A DNA stretch of 64,000 bases from Isoperla grammatica (Eukaryota > Arthropoda > Insecta > Plecoptera > Perlodidae), in assembly GCA_945910005.1 (NCBI GenBank), contig OX246744.1:38384011-38448010 (forward strand), read 5' to 3'. This document shows, piece by piece, positions 1 through 10,624 of this stretch. Position 1 is the first letter of the stretch. Each line of letters opens with the position of its first letter. The position numbers were made by a program, and so were the translations under genes. The notes under the pieces are model-generated. The model was not told where the DNA came from and made no database searches. It was given only the letters and a program-made list of their open reading frames with translations.

Positions 1-32
<32 letters not shown>
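1..32. repeat. (ATT)n microsatellite, cut by the window edge
   Basis: Pure ATT trinucleotide repeat running from the first base; its true left end lies outside the window. Confidence 0.95.
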
Positions 33-33
<1 letters not shown>

Positions 34-600
34 TATTTATCTAATACAGGATATACGTCCCAAATACATTAGATATAATAAAGATATGCCATAAAGGTCT
101 AAGCTTATAAATAAACAGGTACACACATAATACACAATAGCAAGGTTAATTAAATTAACCGTAGTCATCACAGGACAGGCAGTTATTAAGACAATAACAA
201 TTTAAAACGTAAACAGACAATGATTAAAACAATAACAATTTAAAACATACACAGACAATGACAACAACCAAATTAAAACAATCTCAGCTAAGCAGAATCT
301 TGCTACATTTTAGTACCCATTCCCATTCATATAGATTACAAAACTGATTGCTGTTTTGAATGAACACATTCTTTGGGAAAAAAAGCTAAGCTAGTCTCCT
401 ATGTAGGCTTTGTTTTATAGAAGTTGAGAGGGCCTACTGTTTCCAAGTTTGTAGCCACTTCTCTGTTTTCAGACTGAGCCAAACTCCAAAGCAAATTGAT
501 CGAGGGAATATATTCCATATGCTCCTTTAAGAAATTATTTTTCAAGGTGATTTTGGTAAAGCCGAATTAAATAGGCCTGCTTGCAAGGGGTTATATGACA
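33..600. other. AT-rich DNA, nothing identified
   Basis: No reading frame, element terminus or RNA gene was recognised. The phrase ACAATAACAATTTAAAAC occurs twice near 190-245, a small local duplication. Confidence 0.6.
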
Positions 601-712
<112 letters not shown>

Positions 713-926
713 GGACACATAATATTTACACAATTACAAATTTACTTATAATGTATGAAATAATTTTTTGAAACAGTTTTCACCGTGTTGTCCATAATGA
801 ACATTTAAATTTAAGCCACATGTTTGATAAGTGGCTAGCGAATGCCACAAGTGGTGCAAATTTATTTTCAATCACACGCTAGCATTGTTTTTACATTTGC
901 ATTGCATAATTTATCTTCATTAATCA
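713..926. other. AT-rich DNA, nothing identified
   Basis: Short AT-rich stretch between the ATTT repeat and the target site of the next element; no coding or structural signal seen. Confidence 0.5.
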
Positions 927-934
927 ATTAAAAG

Positions 935-1936
935 CAGGAGATCGAACCGAAAATATTTTAATTTCGTTTCGGTTTTTGGTTCGGGAGAATCATTTCGGTT
1001 CGGTTTTCGGTTCGGTTCGAGCAAATAAAAAATAACGGTTCAGCAATATTCGTATTCGACATGTTAAAAGTGAGGAAATAGCATACAAAAATCACAATTT
1101 TTTTTTTGTAATACTGTATTATCGAATCTCTTACCTTCATGATCACGTTGCAGTCCTGTATCTAGCACGACGACTCATTTGTGGTTGCGTTACAATTCAA
1201 AAGTTACGGAATACATATTCTTTTTTCCTACCCATGTCTACGAAACGGAAGTTGAAACGCGACTGACATAAAAGTAACAGTGCATGGTCATTTGCCACAA
1301 AAGTTTGTGTTATGTTCGAGGGTGGTGTTTGCACGTGTTCCGACAGCGGAGTCTCGTCTTAACCCTGTAATTAATTATCAGATTAGTGTCAACGGTCAAG
1401 ACTCAACATAATATTTATGTAGGCATATTTGTCTCCAAGGTTCTTGATTTATAGCTTCCAGGAAAGTGGAAACCAAAATCTTCTGTCGGTGCGTTTTGTG
1501 AACTTCGTCGAACACATCTTCCAATTGTTAACAATATGTCAACCAACTATCATGGTGCCGAAGGTTGTTACCATTGTATATACTTTCCGTTCCTATTATT
1601 GCAAATATAAAAGGAACTCAGCCATCCATCGAGTATTGTCATCACCAACCTTTCAAAGGAAGACCTCCCAAATCCCAGTGGAACAAATCGCAGAACTTCC
1701 AAAAATAATTTTTCCCTTTGCCTTTTTTGTTTTAATATTTTATTTATATTGCAATTTTGAGATTTTGATATACGGAGGCTTGTACCGAAAAAAACCGATA
1801 ACCGAAACCCAAAATATCGGTTTTCGTTTCGGTTTACGGTTTGACCACTTTTTCATAACGGTTTTCGGTTCGGTTTTCGGTTCGGGAAAAATAACGGTTT
1901 TTTCCGGTTTTCGGTTCGAACCGGTTCGATCCCCTG
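935..1936. mobile_element. Non-autonomous hAT-type element with GGTTCGG subterminal repeats
   Basis: The element is bounded by an exact 8-bp direct repeat ATTAAAAG (927-934 and 1937-1944). Its terminal inverted repeats read CAGGAGATCGAACCG on the left and CAGGGGATCGAACCGG when the right end is complemented. Inside each end lie many GGTTCGG/CGGTTTTC repeats, in opposite orientation at the two ends. An 8-bp TSD, CAG-type ends and clustered subterminal motifs are the usual hAT signature, where the motifs act as transposase binding sites. A 170-aa reading frame (1429-1941) and a short reverse frame overlap the subterminal repeats and show no transposase features. The copy therefore appears non-autonomous and would need a transposase supplied elsewhere. 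Confidence 0.88.
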
Positions 1937-1944
1937 ATTAAAAG

Positions 1945-3044
1945 TAGGTAGGCCTACATGAACAAAATCTTTTTTGATTTTTATTTAAAAGCTAGTCTTT
2001 GCCTTGGGTTTTGCTTAGGCCTATATATAACTAACGCGGAATACATTATTCAGCAATGTCGAAAAGAGTCGAGGGGAGACTTGGAGATGTTTCGTCCAAC
2101 TCTCAGTCTTGATCACTCAGCGTGAGTAGGAAATCTAAACTAAACTTATACCTATGGTGAATTTACATTTCATTTATATAGGGCCTACTAAAAGGATATT
2201 GGCCTACACCACATTCTCTAACATTGATATTATTGTACTCTTCACTAATCTAGCTATTTTCACTGCCGAGAGCTACTTACTGGATGAGGAGAGCTATTGC
2301 AGTCTCGTACTTTGTTAGGCGGGGACCGAGCGCTAATGCAAAACGCTGCGAGCCAGCGAGCGTGGGGTTTACACTAACAGTTACATTAACGTCACTCCAC
2401 GTTCAGCAAGAAAACTACTGAAATCGCTGCCGTGCGCAACCGGAATTTAAAAAAAATTCTTGGTGCCTATCGTTCTAAAACATGGTCATCTTTGACATAT
2501 CAAAAGGTTCCACAAGGTTAGATACTGGTTTTAAGTAATTCTTGTAAATGAACTAGGGATGTCTATACCCAGAATGTTTCAGACCCGGTCCTGGTCCCCG
2601 GGTTACCGGGGTAGAGAAGTAACGGATTATTTACAATCTGGACAATTACTAGAGTAGTTACGAAATAGTGTGTTATGAAAGCATGGCGTGGCCTTATTAA
2701 ATTCTCCACTGGGGTATTTTGAGAATTGGTGGGAGTGTGGAACTCCATATAGGAGTACGCTACCTTCCCGTATCCATCTTCATTAATGTTCACTTCGTAG
2801 CTAGCAAATAATTATGGTAGTTATGAAATAATGTGATGGAAATCTGACGACAGCTGGTATTATTTTTCAGGTGTTGGCGCGCTGTGTTGCTGAACTAGAT
2901 TCTCCTGCCAGATACGCTAATCGTCCCCAAGATCGCGCAAGTTTCGCGGGGGGCGTTCCACATAAGTCAAAATACAGTACGTAACTACCTAACCAATAAA
3001 TTTGTTCGTCACCTGCCTTATCTCTGTACTCGCTGCATAGATTA
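1945..3044. other. Intergenic DNA with one motif shared with the window's right end
   Basis: No gene recognised. Positions 2084-2133 are closely similar to 63724-63773. On the minus strand both carry CTGAGTGATC followed by GAAAC, which loosely resembles a hammerhead core with an extra base. Small reverse-strand reading frames at 2563-2793 and 2867-3073 have no recognisable domain. Confidence 0.5.
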
Positions 3045-3497
3045 AGGCTGCTCCACACAGATTTCGAAGACATAATGCATAAGTTTTTAAGACGTTGTTT
3101 TTAGGGCTCTGGTTCACATAGTTTCGTATCGTTCAAGATAGGCCTTGTAAAGTGAAATACTTTTTAACATTTTATCCTCAGTTAAAACATCATTGTGATA
3201 CAATACAAATTATTTAAAATTTGTATTATCCATAATTAATCATTATAGCCTTGTTAACAACAATTCCTGCACACCATACAATGAATTCGTAAGTATTATT
3301 AAAGTAGATGGTCCGTTGACTAGAAATTTTAGTAACTTGTTTTAAGATTAAAGCGTAAAGTTGGACATTGCCCAACTTTTTGACAATGACTAACCCATAA
3401 AAACAACGTCTTAAAACTAAACCTTTGTATGAACGCCAGTACGTGTTTATTACGATCCAACTTTACGACTACGCGTAAAACCTAAAATCTGATGTGG
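3045..3497. mobile_element. TA-flanked MITE, right end lost at the minisatellite boundary
   Basis: The left end AGGCTGCTCCACACAGATTT follows a TA and matches the intact MITE at 63349-63539. Positions 3395-3483 match that copy's right half (AACGTCTTAAAACTAAA and ACTTTACGACTACGCGT). The right inverted repeat begins as AAAATCTGATGTGG and then runs straight into the poly-G minisatellite, so the terminal bases are missing. About 280 bp in the middle have no counterpart in the short copy; they could be a second insertion or the longer ancestral interior. TA flanks suggest the Tc1/mariner-type group, by inference. Confidence 0.7.
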
Positions 3498-6400
3498 GGG
3501 TGAATGAATCCGTTGTCTCTGCTGCCAGTGTACGAGCGTGCTTGCATAGATAAGCTCGCGTTATAATGACGTGGCCTATTGACTATTGCAAAGACTGTTG
3601 ATAATCATGGCTTTAGGAGGGCCTGGGGGGGGTGAATGAATCCGTTGTCTCTGTTGCCAGTGTACGAGAGTGCTTGCATAGATAAGCTTGCGTTATAATG
3701 ACGTGGCCTAATGACTATTGCGAGGACTGTTGATAATCATGGCTTTAGGAGGGCCTGGGGGGGGGGGGGGTGAATGAATCCGTTGTCTCTGTTGCCAGTG
3801 TACGAGCGTGCTTGCATAGATAAGCTCGCGATATAATGACCTGGCCTAGTGACTATTGCAAAGACTGTTGATAATCATGGCTTTAGGATGGCCTGGGGGG
3901 GGGGGGGGCGTGAATGAATCTGTTGTCTCTGTTGCCAGTGTACGAGCGTGCTTGCATAGATAAGCTCGCGTTATAATGACGTGGGCTAGTGACTGTTGCA
4001 AAGACTGTTGATAATCATGGCTCTAGGAGGGCCTGGGGGGGGGGGTGAATGAATCCGTTGTCTCTGTTGCCAGTGTACGAGCGTGCTTGCATAGATAAGC
4101 TCGCGTTATAATGACGTGGCCTAGTGACTATTGCGAGGACTGTTGATAATCATGGCTTTAGGAGGGCCTGGGGGGGGGGGGGGGTGAATGAATCCGTTGT
4201 CTCTGTTGCCAGTGTAGGAGCGTGCTTGCTTAGATAAGCTCGCGTTATAATGACGTGGCCTAGTGACTATTGCGAAGACTGTTGATAATCATGGCTTTAG
4301 GAAAGCCTGGGGGGGGGGTGAGTTAATCCGTTGTCTCTGTTGCCAGTGTACAAGCGTGCTTGCATAGATGAGCTCGCATTATAATGACGTGGCCTAGTGA
4401 CTATTGCGAAGACTGTTGATAATCATGGCTTTAGGAGGGCCTGGGGGGGGGGGGGGTGAGTTAATCCGTTGTCTCTGTTGCCAGTGAACGAGCGTGCTTG
4501 CATAGATAAGCTCGCGTTATAATGACGTGGCCTAGTGACTATTGCGAAGACTGTTGATAATCATGGCATAGGGGGGGGGGGGGTTAATGAATCCGTTGTC
4601 TCTATTGCCAGTGTACGAGCGTGCTTGCATAGATAAGCTCGCGTTTTAATGACGTGGCCTAGTAACTATTGCGAAGACTGTTGATAATCATGGCTTAATG
4701 AGGGCCTGGGGGGGGGGGGTGAATGAATCCGTTGTCTCTGTTGCCAGTGTACGAGCGTGCTTGCATAGATAAGCTTGCGTTTTTATGATGTGGCCTAGTG
4801 ACTATTGCGAAGACTGTTGATAATGATGGCTTTAGGAGGGCCTGGGGGGGGGGGGGGGGTGAATGAATCCGTTGTCTCTTCTGCCAGTGTAGGAGCGTGC
4901 TTGCTTAGATAAGCTCGCGTTATAATGACGTGGCCTAGTGACTATTGCGAAGACTGTTGATAATCATGGCTTTAGGAAAGCCTGGGGGGGGGGGGGTGAG
5001 TTAATCCGTTGTCTCTGTTGCCAGTGTACAAGCGTGCTTGCATAGATAAGCTCGCATTATAATGACGTGGCCTAGTGACTATTGCGAAGACTGTTGATAA
5101 TCATGGCTTTAGGAGGGCCTGGGGGGGGGGGGGGTGAGTTAATCCGTTGTCTCTGTTGCCAGTGTACGAGCGTGCTTGCATAGATAAGCTCGCATTATAA
5201 TGACGTGGCCTAGTGACTATTGCGAAGACTGTTGATAATCATGGCTTTAGGAGGGCCTGGGGGGGGGGGGGGGTGAATGAATCCCTTGTCTCTATTGCCA
5301 GTGTACGAGCGTGCTTGCATAAATAAGCTCGCCTTATAATGACGTGGCCTAGTGACTATTGCGAAGACTGTTGATAATCATGGCATAGGGGGGGGGGGGG
5401 GGTTAATGAATCCGTTGTCTCTATTGCCAGTGTACGAGCGTGCTTGCATAGATAAGCTCGCGTTTTAATGACGTGGCCTAGTAACTATTGCGAAGACTGT
5501 TGATAATCATGGCTTAATGAGGGCCTGGGGGGGGGGGGGGGGGTGAATGAATCCGTTGTCTCTGTTGCCAGTGTACGAGCGTGCTTGCATAGATAAGCTT
5601 GCGTTATAATGACGTGGTCTAGTGGCTATTGCGAAGACTGTTGATAATCATGGCTTTAAGAGGGCCTGGGGGGGGGGGGGGGGTGAATGAATCCGTTGTC
5701 TCTGTTGCCAGTGTACGAGCGTGCTTGCATAGATAAGCTTGCGTTATTATGATGTGGCCTAGTGACTATTGCGAAGACTGTTGATAATCATGGCTTTAGG
5801 AGGGCCTGGGGGGGGGGGGGGGTGAATGAATCCGTTGTCTCTGTTGCCAGTGTACGAGCGTGCTTGCATAGATAAGCTTGCGTTATTATGATGTGGCCTA
5901 GTGACTATTGCGAAGACTGTTGATAATCATGGCTTTAGGAGGGCCTGGGGGGGGGGGGGGTGAATGAATCCGTTGTCTCTGTTGCCAGTGTACGAGCGTG
6001 CTTGCATAGATAAACTCGCGTTATATAGACATGGCCTAGTGACTATTGCGAAGACAGTTGATAATCATGGCTTTAAGAGGGCCTGGGGGGGGGTGAATGA
6101 ATCCGTTGTCTCTGTTGCCAGTGTACGAGCGTGCTTGCATAGATAAGCTCACGTTATAATGACGTGGCCTAGTGACTATTGCGAAGACTGTTGATAATCA
6201 TGGCTTTAGGAGGGCCTGGGGGGGGGGGGGGTGAATGAATCCGTTGTCTCTGTTGCCAGTGTACGAGCGTGCTTGCATAGATAAGCTCGCGTTATAATGA
6301 CGTGGCCTAGTGACTATTGCGAAGACTGTTGTACGAGCGTGCTTGCATAGATAAGCTCGCGTTATAATGACGTGGCCTAGTGACTATTGCAAAGACTGTT

Positions 6401-8425
6401 GATAATCATGGCTTTAGGAGGGCCTGGGGGGGGGGGGGGTGAATGAATCCGTTGTCTCTGTTGCCAGTGTACGAGCGTGCTTGCATAGATAAGCTCGCGT
6501 TATAATGACGTGGCCTAGTGACTATTGCGAAGACTGTTGTACGAGCGTGCTTGCATAGATAAGCTCGCGTTATAATGACGTGGCCTAGTGACTATTGCGA
6601 AGACTGTTGTACGAGCGTGCTTGCATAGATAAGCTCGCGTTATAATGACGTGGCCTAGTGACTATTGCGAAGACTGTTGATAATCATGGCTTTAGGAGGG
6701 CCTGGGGGGGGGGGGGGGGTGAATGAATCCGTTGTCTCTGTTGCCAGTGTACGAGCGTGCTTGCATAGATATAAGCTCGCATTATAATGACGTGGCCTAG
6801 TGACTATTGCGAAGACTGTTGATAATCATGGCTTTAGGAGGGCCTGGGGGGGGGGGGGGGGTGAATGAATCCCTTGTCTCTATTGCCAGTGTACGAGCGT
6901 GCTTGCATAGATAAGCTTGCGTTATAATGACGTGGTCTAGTGGCTATTGCAAAGACTGTTGATAATCATGGCTTTAAGAGGGCCTGGGGGGGGGTGGGGG
7001 GTGAATGAATCCGTTGTCTCTGTTGCCAGTGTACGAGCGTGCTTGCATAGATAAGCTTGCGTTATTATGATGTGGCCTAGTGACTATTGCGAAGACTGTT
7101 GATAATCATGGCTTTAGGAGGGCCTGGGGGGGGGGGGGGTGAATGAATCCGTTGTCTCTGTTGCCAGTGTACGAGCGTGCTTGCATAGATAAGCTTGCGT
7201 TATTATGATGTGGCCTAGTGACTATTGCGAAGACTGTTGATAATCATGGCTTTAGGAGGGCCTGGGGGGGGGGGGGGGTGAATGAATCCGTTGTCTCTGT
7301 TGCCAGTGTACGAGCGTGCTTGCATAGATAAATTCGCGTTATATAGACATGGCCTAGTGACTATTGCGAAGACAGTTGATAATCATGGCTTTAAGAGGGC
7401 CTGGGGGGGGGTGAATGAATCCGTTGTCTCTGTTGCCAGTGTACGAGCGTGCTTGCATAGATAAGCTCACGTTATAATGACGTGGCCTAGTGACTATTGC
7501 GAAGACTGTTGATAATCATGGCTTTAGGAGGGCCTGGGGGGGGGGGGGTGAATGAATCCGTTGTCTCTGTTGCCAGTGTACGAGCGTGCTTGCATAGATA
7601 AGCTCGCGTTATAATGACGTGGCCTAGTGACTATTGCGAAGACTGTTGTACGAGCGTGCTTGCATAGATAAGCTCGCGTTATAATGACGTGGCCTAGTGA
7701 CTATTGCAAAGACTGTTGATAATCATGGCTTTAGGAGGGCCTGGGGGGGGGGGGTGAATGAATCCGTTGTCTCTGTTGCCAGTGTACGAGCGTGCTTGCA
7801 TAGATAAGCTCGCGTTATAATGACGTGGCCTAGTGACTATTGCGAAGACTGTTGTACGAGCGTGCTTGCATAGATAAGCTCGCGTTATAATGACGTGGCC
7901 TAGTGACTATTGCGAAGACTGTTGTACGAGCGTGCTTGCATAGATAAGCTCGCGTTATAATGACGTGGCCTAGTGACTATTGCGAAGACTGTTGTACGAG
8001 CGTGCTTGCATAGATAAGCTCGCGTTATAATGACGTGGCCTAGTGACTATTGCGAAGACTGTTGATAATCATGGCTTTAGGAGGGCCTGGGGGGGGGGGG
8101 TGAATGAATCCGTTGTCTCTGTTGCCAGTGTACGAGCGTGCTTGCATAGATAAGCTCGCGTTATAATGACGTGGCCTAGTGACTATTGCGAAGACTGTTG
8201 ATAATCATGGCTTTAGGAGGGCCTGGGGGGGCGGGGGGTGAATGAATCCGTTGTCTCTGTTGCCAGTGTACGAGCGTGCTTGCATAGATAAGCTCGCATT
8301 ATAATGACGTGGCCTAGTGACTATTGCGAAGACTGTTGTACGAGCGTGCTTGCATAGATAAGCTCGCGTTATATAGACATGGCCTAGTGACTATTGCGAA
8401 GACTGTTGATAATCATAGCTTTAGT
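3497..8425. repeat. ~138-bp minisatellite with a poly-G run in nearly every unit
   Basis: About 36 units of a ~126-bp body (GTGAATGAATCCGTTGTCTC to GGAGGGCCTG), most followed by roughly 8-17 Gs; two units lose part of the body before the G run. A shorter 70-bp subunit (GTACGAGCG to AAGACTGTT, no G run) is inserted in tandem near 6331, 6541, 6611, 7649 and 7855-8000. A block of about 1.3 kb is duplicated: 5820-6720 repeats at 7140-8040 with an offset near 1318 bp. Short reading frames (5964-6146, 7282-7464) are incidental. G runs of this length favour slippage and G-quadruplex formation, so unit lengths are also prone to sequencing error. Confidence 0.95.
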
Positions 8426-8865
8426 ATTTAGAATAAGCTTTGTAACCGTTTGACTGAGCACAACCCGGCTATTTGTGGACTCAATTTGATGAATTTTGAA
8501 CAGGCAGAGACTGCGTAAAGAACACAACTTGGCCGCATGTGGAACGATTTCGACGAATTTTGGACCTTAGACAACATAAAAAAGTGACAGAAAAAGTGAC
8601 AAGAAAATGGTCTTGTGTATGTATATTGATGTTTTTAAAGTTTTTGCGGATGTATATTATGGATTTGTTGTCTCCTGGGATATTCTACTGGTGCAGCCCG
8701 AAGTGTGTCACCAATGCAATGAACAATTAAGTGAGAGACTTCGGTCTGCACCAGTATATACACACCCAAGCGGCGGAATATGCCGGACGACAACAAATCC
8801 AATCATATGTATATATATACGGCGAACACATTTTTACCAACAAAATCTAAAAAATCAAATATATA

Positions 8866-8919
<54 letters not shown>
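8426..8919. other. Unassigned DNA ending in a (TA)n repeat
   Basis: No element ends or domains recognised. Positions 8860-8916 are an almost pure TA dinucleotide repeat that directly abuts the tRNA-like inverted repeat. The two overlapping plus-strand reading frames here (8539-8730, 8607-9005) have no recognisable domain, and the second runs through the TA repeat. Confidence 0.6.
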
Positions 8920-8924
8920 AACCC

Positions 8925-8996
8925 CGACTGGGAATCGAACCCAGGTCTCCCACTTGCCGGGTGGGCGCCATAACCCCTAGACCACCGGGACCGGTA
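8925..8996 (-). tRNA. tRNA-like sequence (SINE-like or pseudogene), minus strand
   Basis: Read on the minus strand it has a D-arm-like GGTCTAGGGGTTATGG, an anticodon stem CCCAC/GTGGG around the loop CCGGCAA, and a perfect T arm CTGGG-TTCGATT-CCCAG. The loop would give anticodon GGC (Ala), but U33 is replaced by C, and the acceptor stem pairs poorly. A functional tRNA gene is unlikely; a tRNA-derived repeat is more plausible. The A- and B-box positions could still act as a pol III promoter. Confidence 0.55.
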
Positions 8997-9163
8997 AGTC
9001 AATGACTGGATGTAGTGCATTAAGATAGTCGATCGATCAAGCTTATGTCACGCTACGCATTAAAAATATGTGTGGCTGGCCAACACAAGTGTAACCAAAG
9101 CGTTACAGTGTTGTTCCACCGCCACATACTATCTTAATGCACTTCATCCACTCATTGAATTAC

Positions 9164-9236
9164 CGGTCCCGGTGGTCTAGGGGTTATGGCGCCCACCTGG
9201 CAAGTGGGAGACCTGGGTTCGATTCCCAGTCGGGGT
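9164..9236 (+). tRNA. tRNA-like sequence (SINE-like or pseudogene), plus strand
   Basis: Mirror copy of the minus-strand tRNA-like arm. Here the anticodon loop is CTGGCAA, with the normal U33 and anticodon GGC, flanked by the same 5-bp anticodon stem and intact T arm. The acceptor stem has at least three mismatches out of seven (5' TCCCGGT against 3' TCGGGGT), which argues against a working tRNA-Ala. Confidence 0.55.
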
Positions 9237-9237
9237 T

Positions 9238-9826
9238 GGATTTTTAATTTCTGGATTTCACATAACAACCACGTCAAGAGTGTTCTTGAAAAATATTCAT
9301 ATAGATATATATATATTAAAACACTAAAACGTTCCTGGCCAGGATTAAAATATTTGGGGGTTATCCCGCCACGTATTGTGACATTATTTCAATCAAACAT
9401 CTAAAATTAGTGTTATTTTTGCTATTATTTTGTTGGCACTATATGGCTGCATTGATTTTGAGCGGCAACTACTGCGGCGTGTTTTAGTCAGTTGACACAC
9501 TAGCACTACTAAAAATGCAAATAAATTGTATGTATTATTGTATATATTATAAAATTGTGTATATTGTTGTATAATAAATGCAAATAAAAACGGTTTAGTT
9601 AAAATAACATATTTATATAGGAAAATATTTACAAACAATATTTAAAATATACACTTCTATTTAAAAATTAAAAACATTTTTTTAATTGCATTGTTCAGAT
9701 TACTTTAATCATTAGTATAGTTGACTTTGACTAGAGAGTACACTTAGAGGAGTGACTTTAAGCTTTCGTGGCCCGAGTTATTAAAATAAAAAAATATAAA
9801 AATCAAATTTTTAAATTTTAATATCT
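9238..9826. other. AT-rich DNA, nothing identified
   Basis: No domain, element end or RNA gene recognised; the 81-aa reverse reading frame at 9393-9638 is low-complexity AT-rich sequence. Confidence 0.5.
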
Positions 9827-10053
9827 CTTAAAATTAATTTTGTACGGTAAAATACCACGTTACGTTGCGTTATGTGTGGGTGTTTCTAGGTGTTTATTTT
9901 ATATGTTGTCATGTTTCTATTCTTTTTATTGCTTTTTATTGTGTTGTCCCCTGAAAATAAAAGGTGTTATCCTTTTGGAACGTTGGGAATTAAATTCACA
10001 TTAGTTGTTTATATAACGTGGTATTTTACCGAAACAAATTAATTTAATACAAA
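9827..10053. mobile_element. MITE with ~30-bp terminal inverted repeats
   Basis: The left end contains CGGTAAAATACCACGTTA (from about 9846) and the right end its exact complement (about 10014-10031). Similarity extends outward through TTAATTT on both sides, giving inverted repeats of roughly 30 bp around an AT-rich core. No coding potential. The superfamily is not assigned because the target duplication is unclear. Confidence 0.7.
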
Positions 10054-10620
10054 TATGGACCACGGACATATTATGTGTCCCATATTATGGCTATTATTCG
10101 CTAGCATTTCACTCCGTCTCCCGCGACCCGGTATCGAACTTATGGCGCCCAACCCGTGCTTTGTTACTGCTCTTTCTTATGAATGGTTTTTATTCCAGTA
10201 AATATTTCCATTTTGCAGATGTCTCAATTACATGTGAAAAACGTTTAGCAACAAAAGGTACCTACCAACAGTAATAATGAAAAAAAGGTAATATAAAATA
10301 CAAAAGATAATAATGAACACCTGGAAAAACGAAACATTGATTGGAACAAGGAAACATTCCTAAGAAAGACTATTCTGTACAGGATGACATGTTTTGATTT
10401 ACATTAGAGACAACTTAAACACACTTTAAAGCAATTTAACTGACAAAAATCGGGAGTTCCGCAGGCTAGGCGAACATACAGCCTTAAACGTAAAAGACCC
10501 AAATACTGATAAAAACATTTTTTATTTTTTTATATTTAACAAATTCATTTCATCCAGTCTTTCGGTTTATCCCCCACTCGTACTTAAATCTCCTTCTGTG
10601 TCCAACATCTCGCTTGGTTG
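10054..10620. other. Probable intron or upstream DNA of the RCC1-SINA gene
   Basis: No gene recognised. The 3' end is pyrimidine-rich (CTCCTTCTGTGTCC) and stops at TTGCAG just before the gene's first good ATG, which suggests intron rather than promoter. TGGCGCCCAAC at 10143-10153 resembles a retroelement tRNA-Lys primer-binding site, but no LTR is evident. Confidence 0.4.
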
Positions 10621-10624
10621 CAGG
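10619..10624 (+). promoter_or_regulatory. Putative 3' splice site upstream of the RCC1-SINA start codon
   Basis: The sequence TTGCAG followed by GATGGCTGAG, after a pyrimidine-rich tract, fits an acceptor site. If it is used, the exon begins one base before the ATG, and the in-frame upstream ATG at 10598 is intronic. The real 5' UTR exon would lie further upstream. Confidence 0.5.

Larger units (their letters stand above)
8920..9237. mobile_element. Long inverted repeat with tRNA-like arms (foldback element)
   Basis: The left arm (8920-9030) is the reverse complement of the right arm (9127-9237) with few mismatches, and the inner segment 9045-9125 continues the pairing less perfectly. The outer part of each arm is a tRNA-like sequence. 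It may be a foldback element formed from a tRNA-derived SINE, or two SINE copies in head-to-head orientation. No clear TSD is visible, because the left flank is the TA repeat. Confidence 0.7.

Noticed and set aside
1429..1941. 170-aa protein gene
   Set aside because: The frame lies within a hAT element and its last third is subterminal repeat; no domain.
8925..9236. Two functional tRNA-Ala genes
   Set aside because: Acceptor stems pair poorly, one copy lacks U33, and they lie in an inverted-repeat element.
10143..10153. Retroelement primer-binding site and LTR upstream of the RCC1-SINA gene
   Set aside because: TGGCGCCCAAC fits tRNA-Lys, but there is no preceding CA end, no second LTR and no gag/pol.
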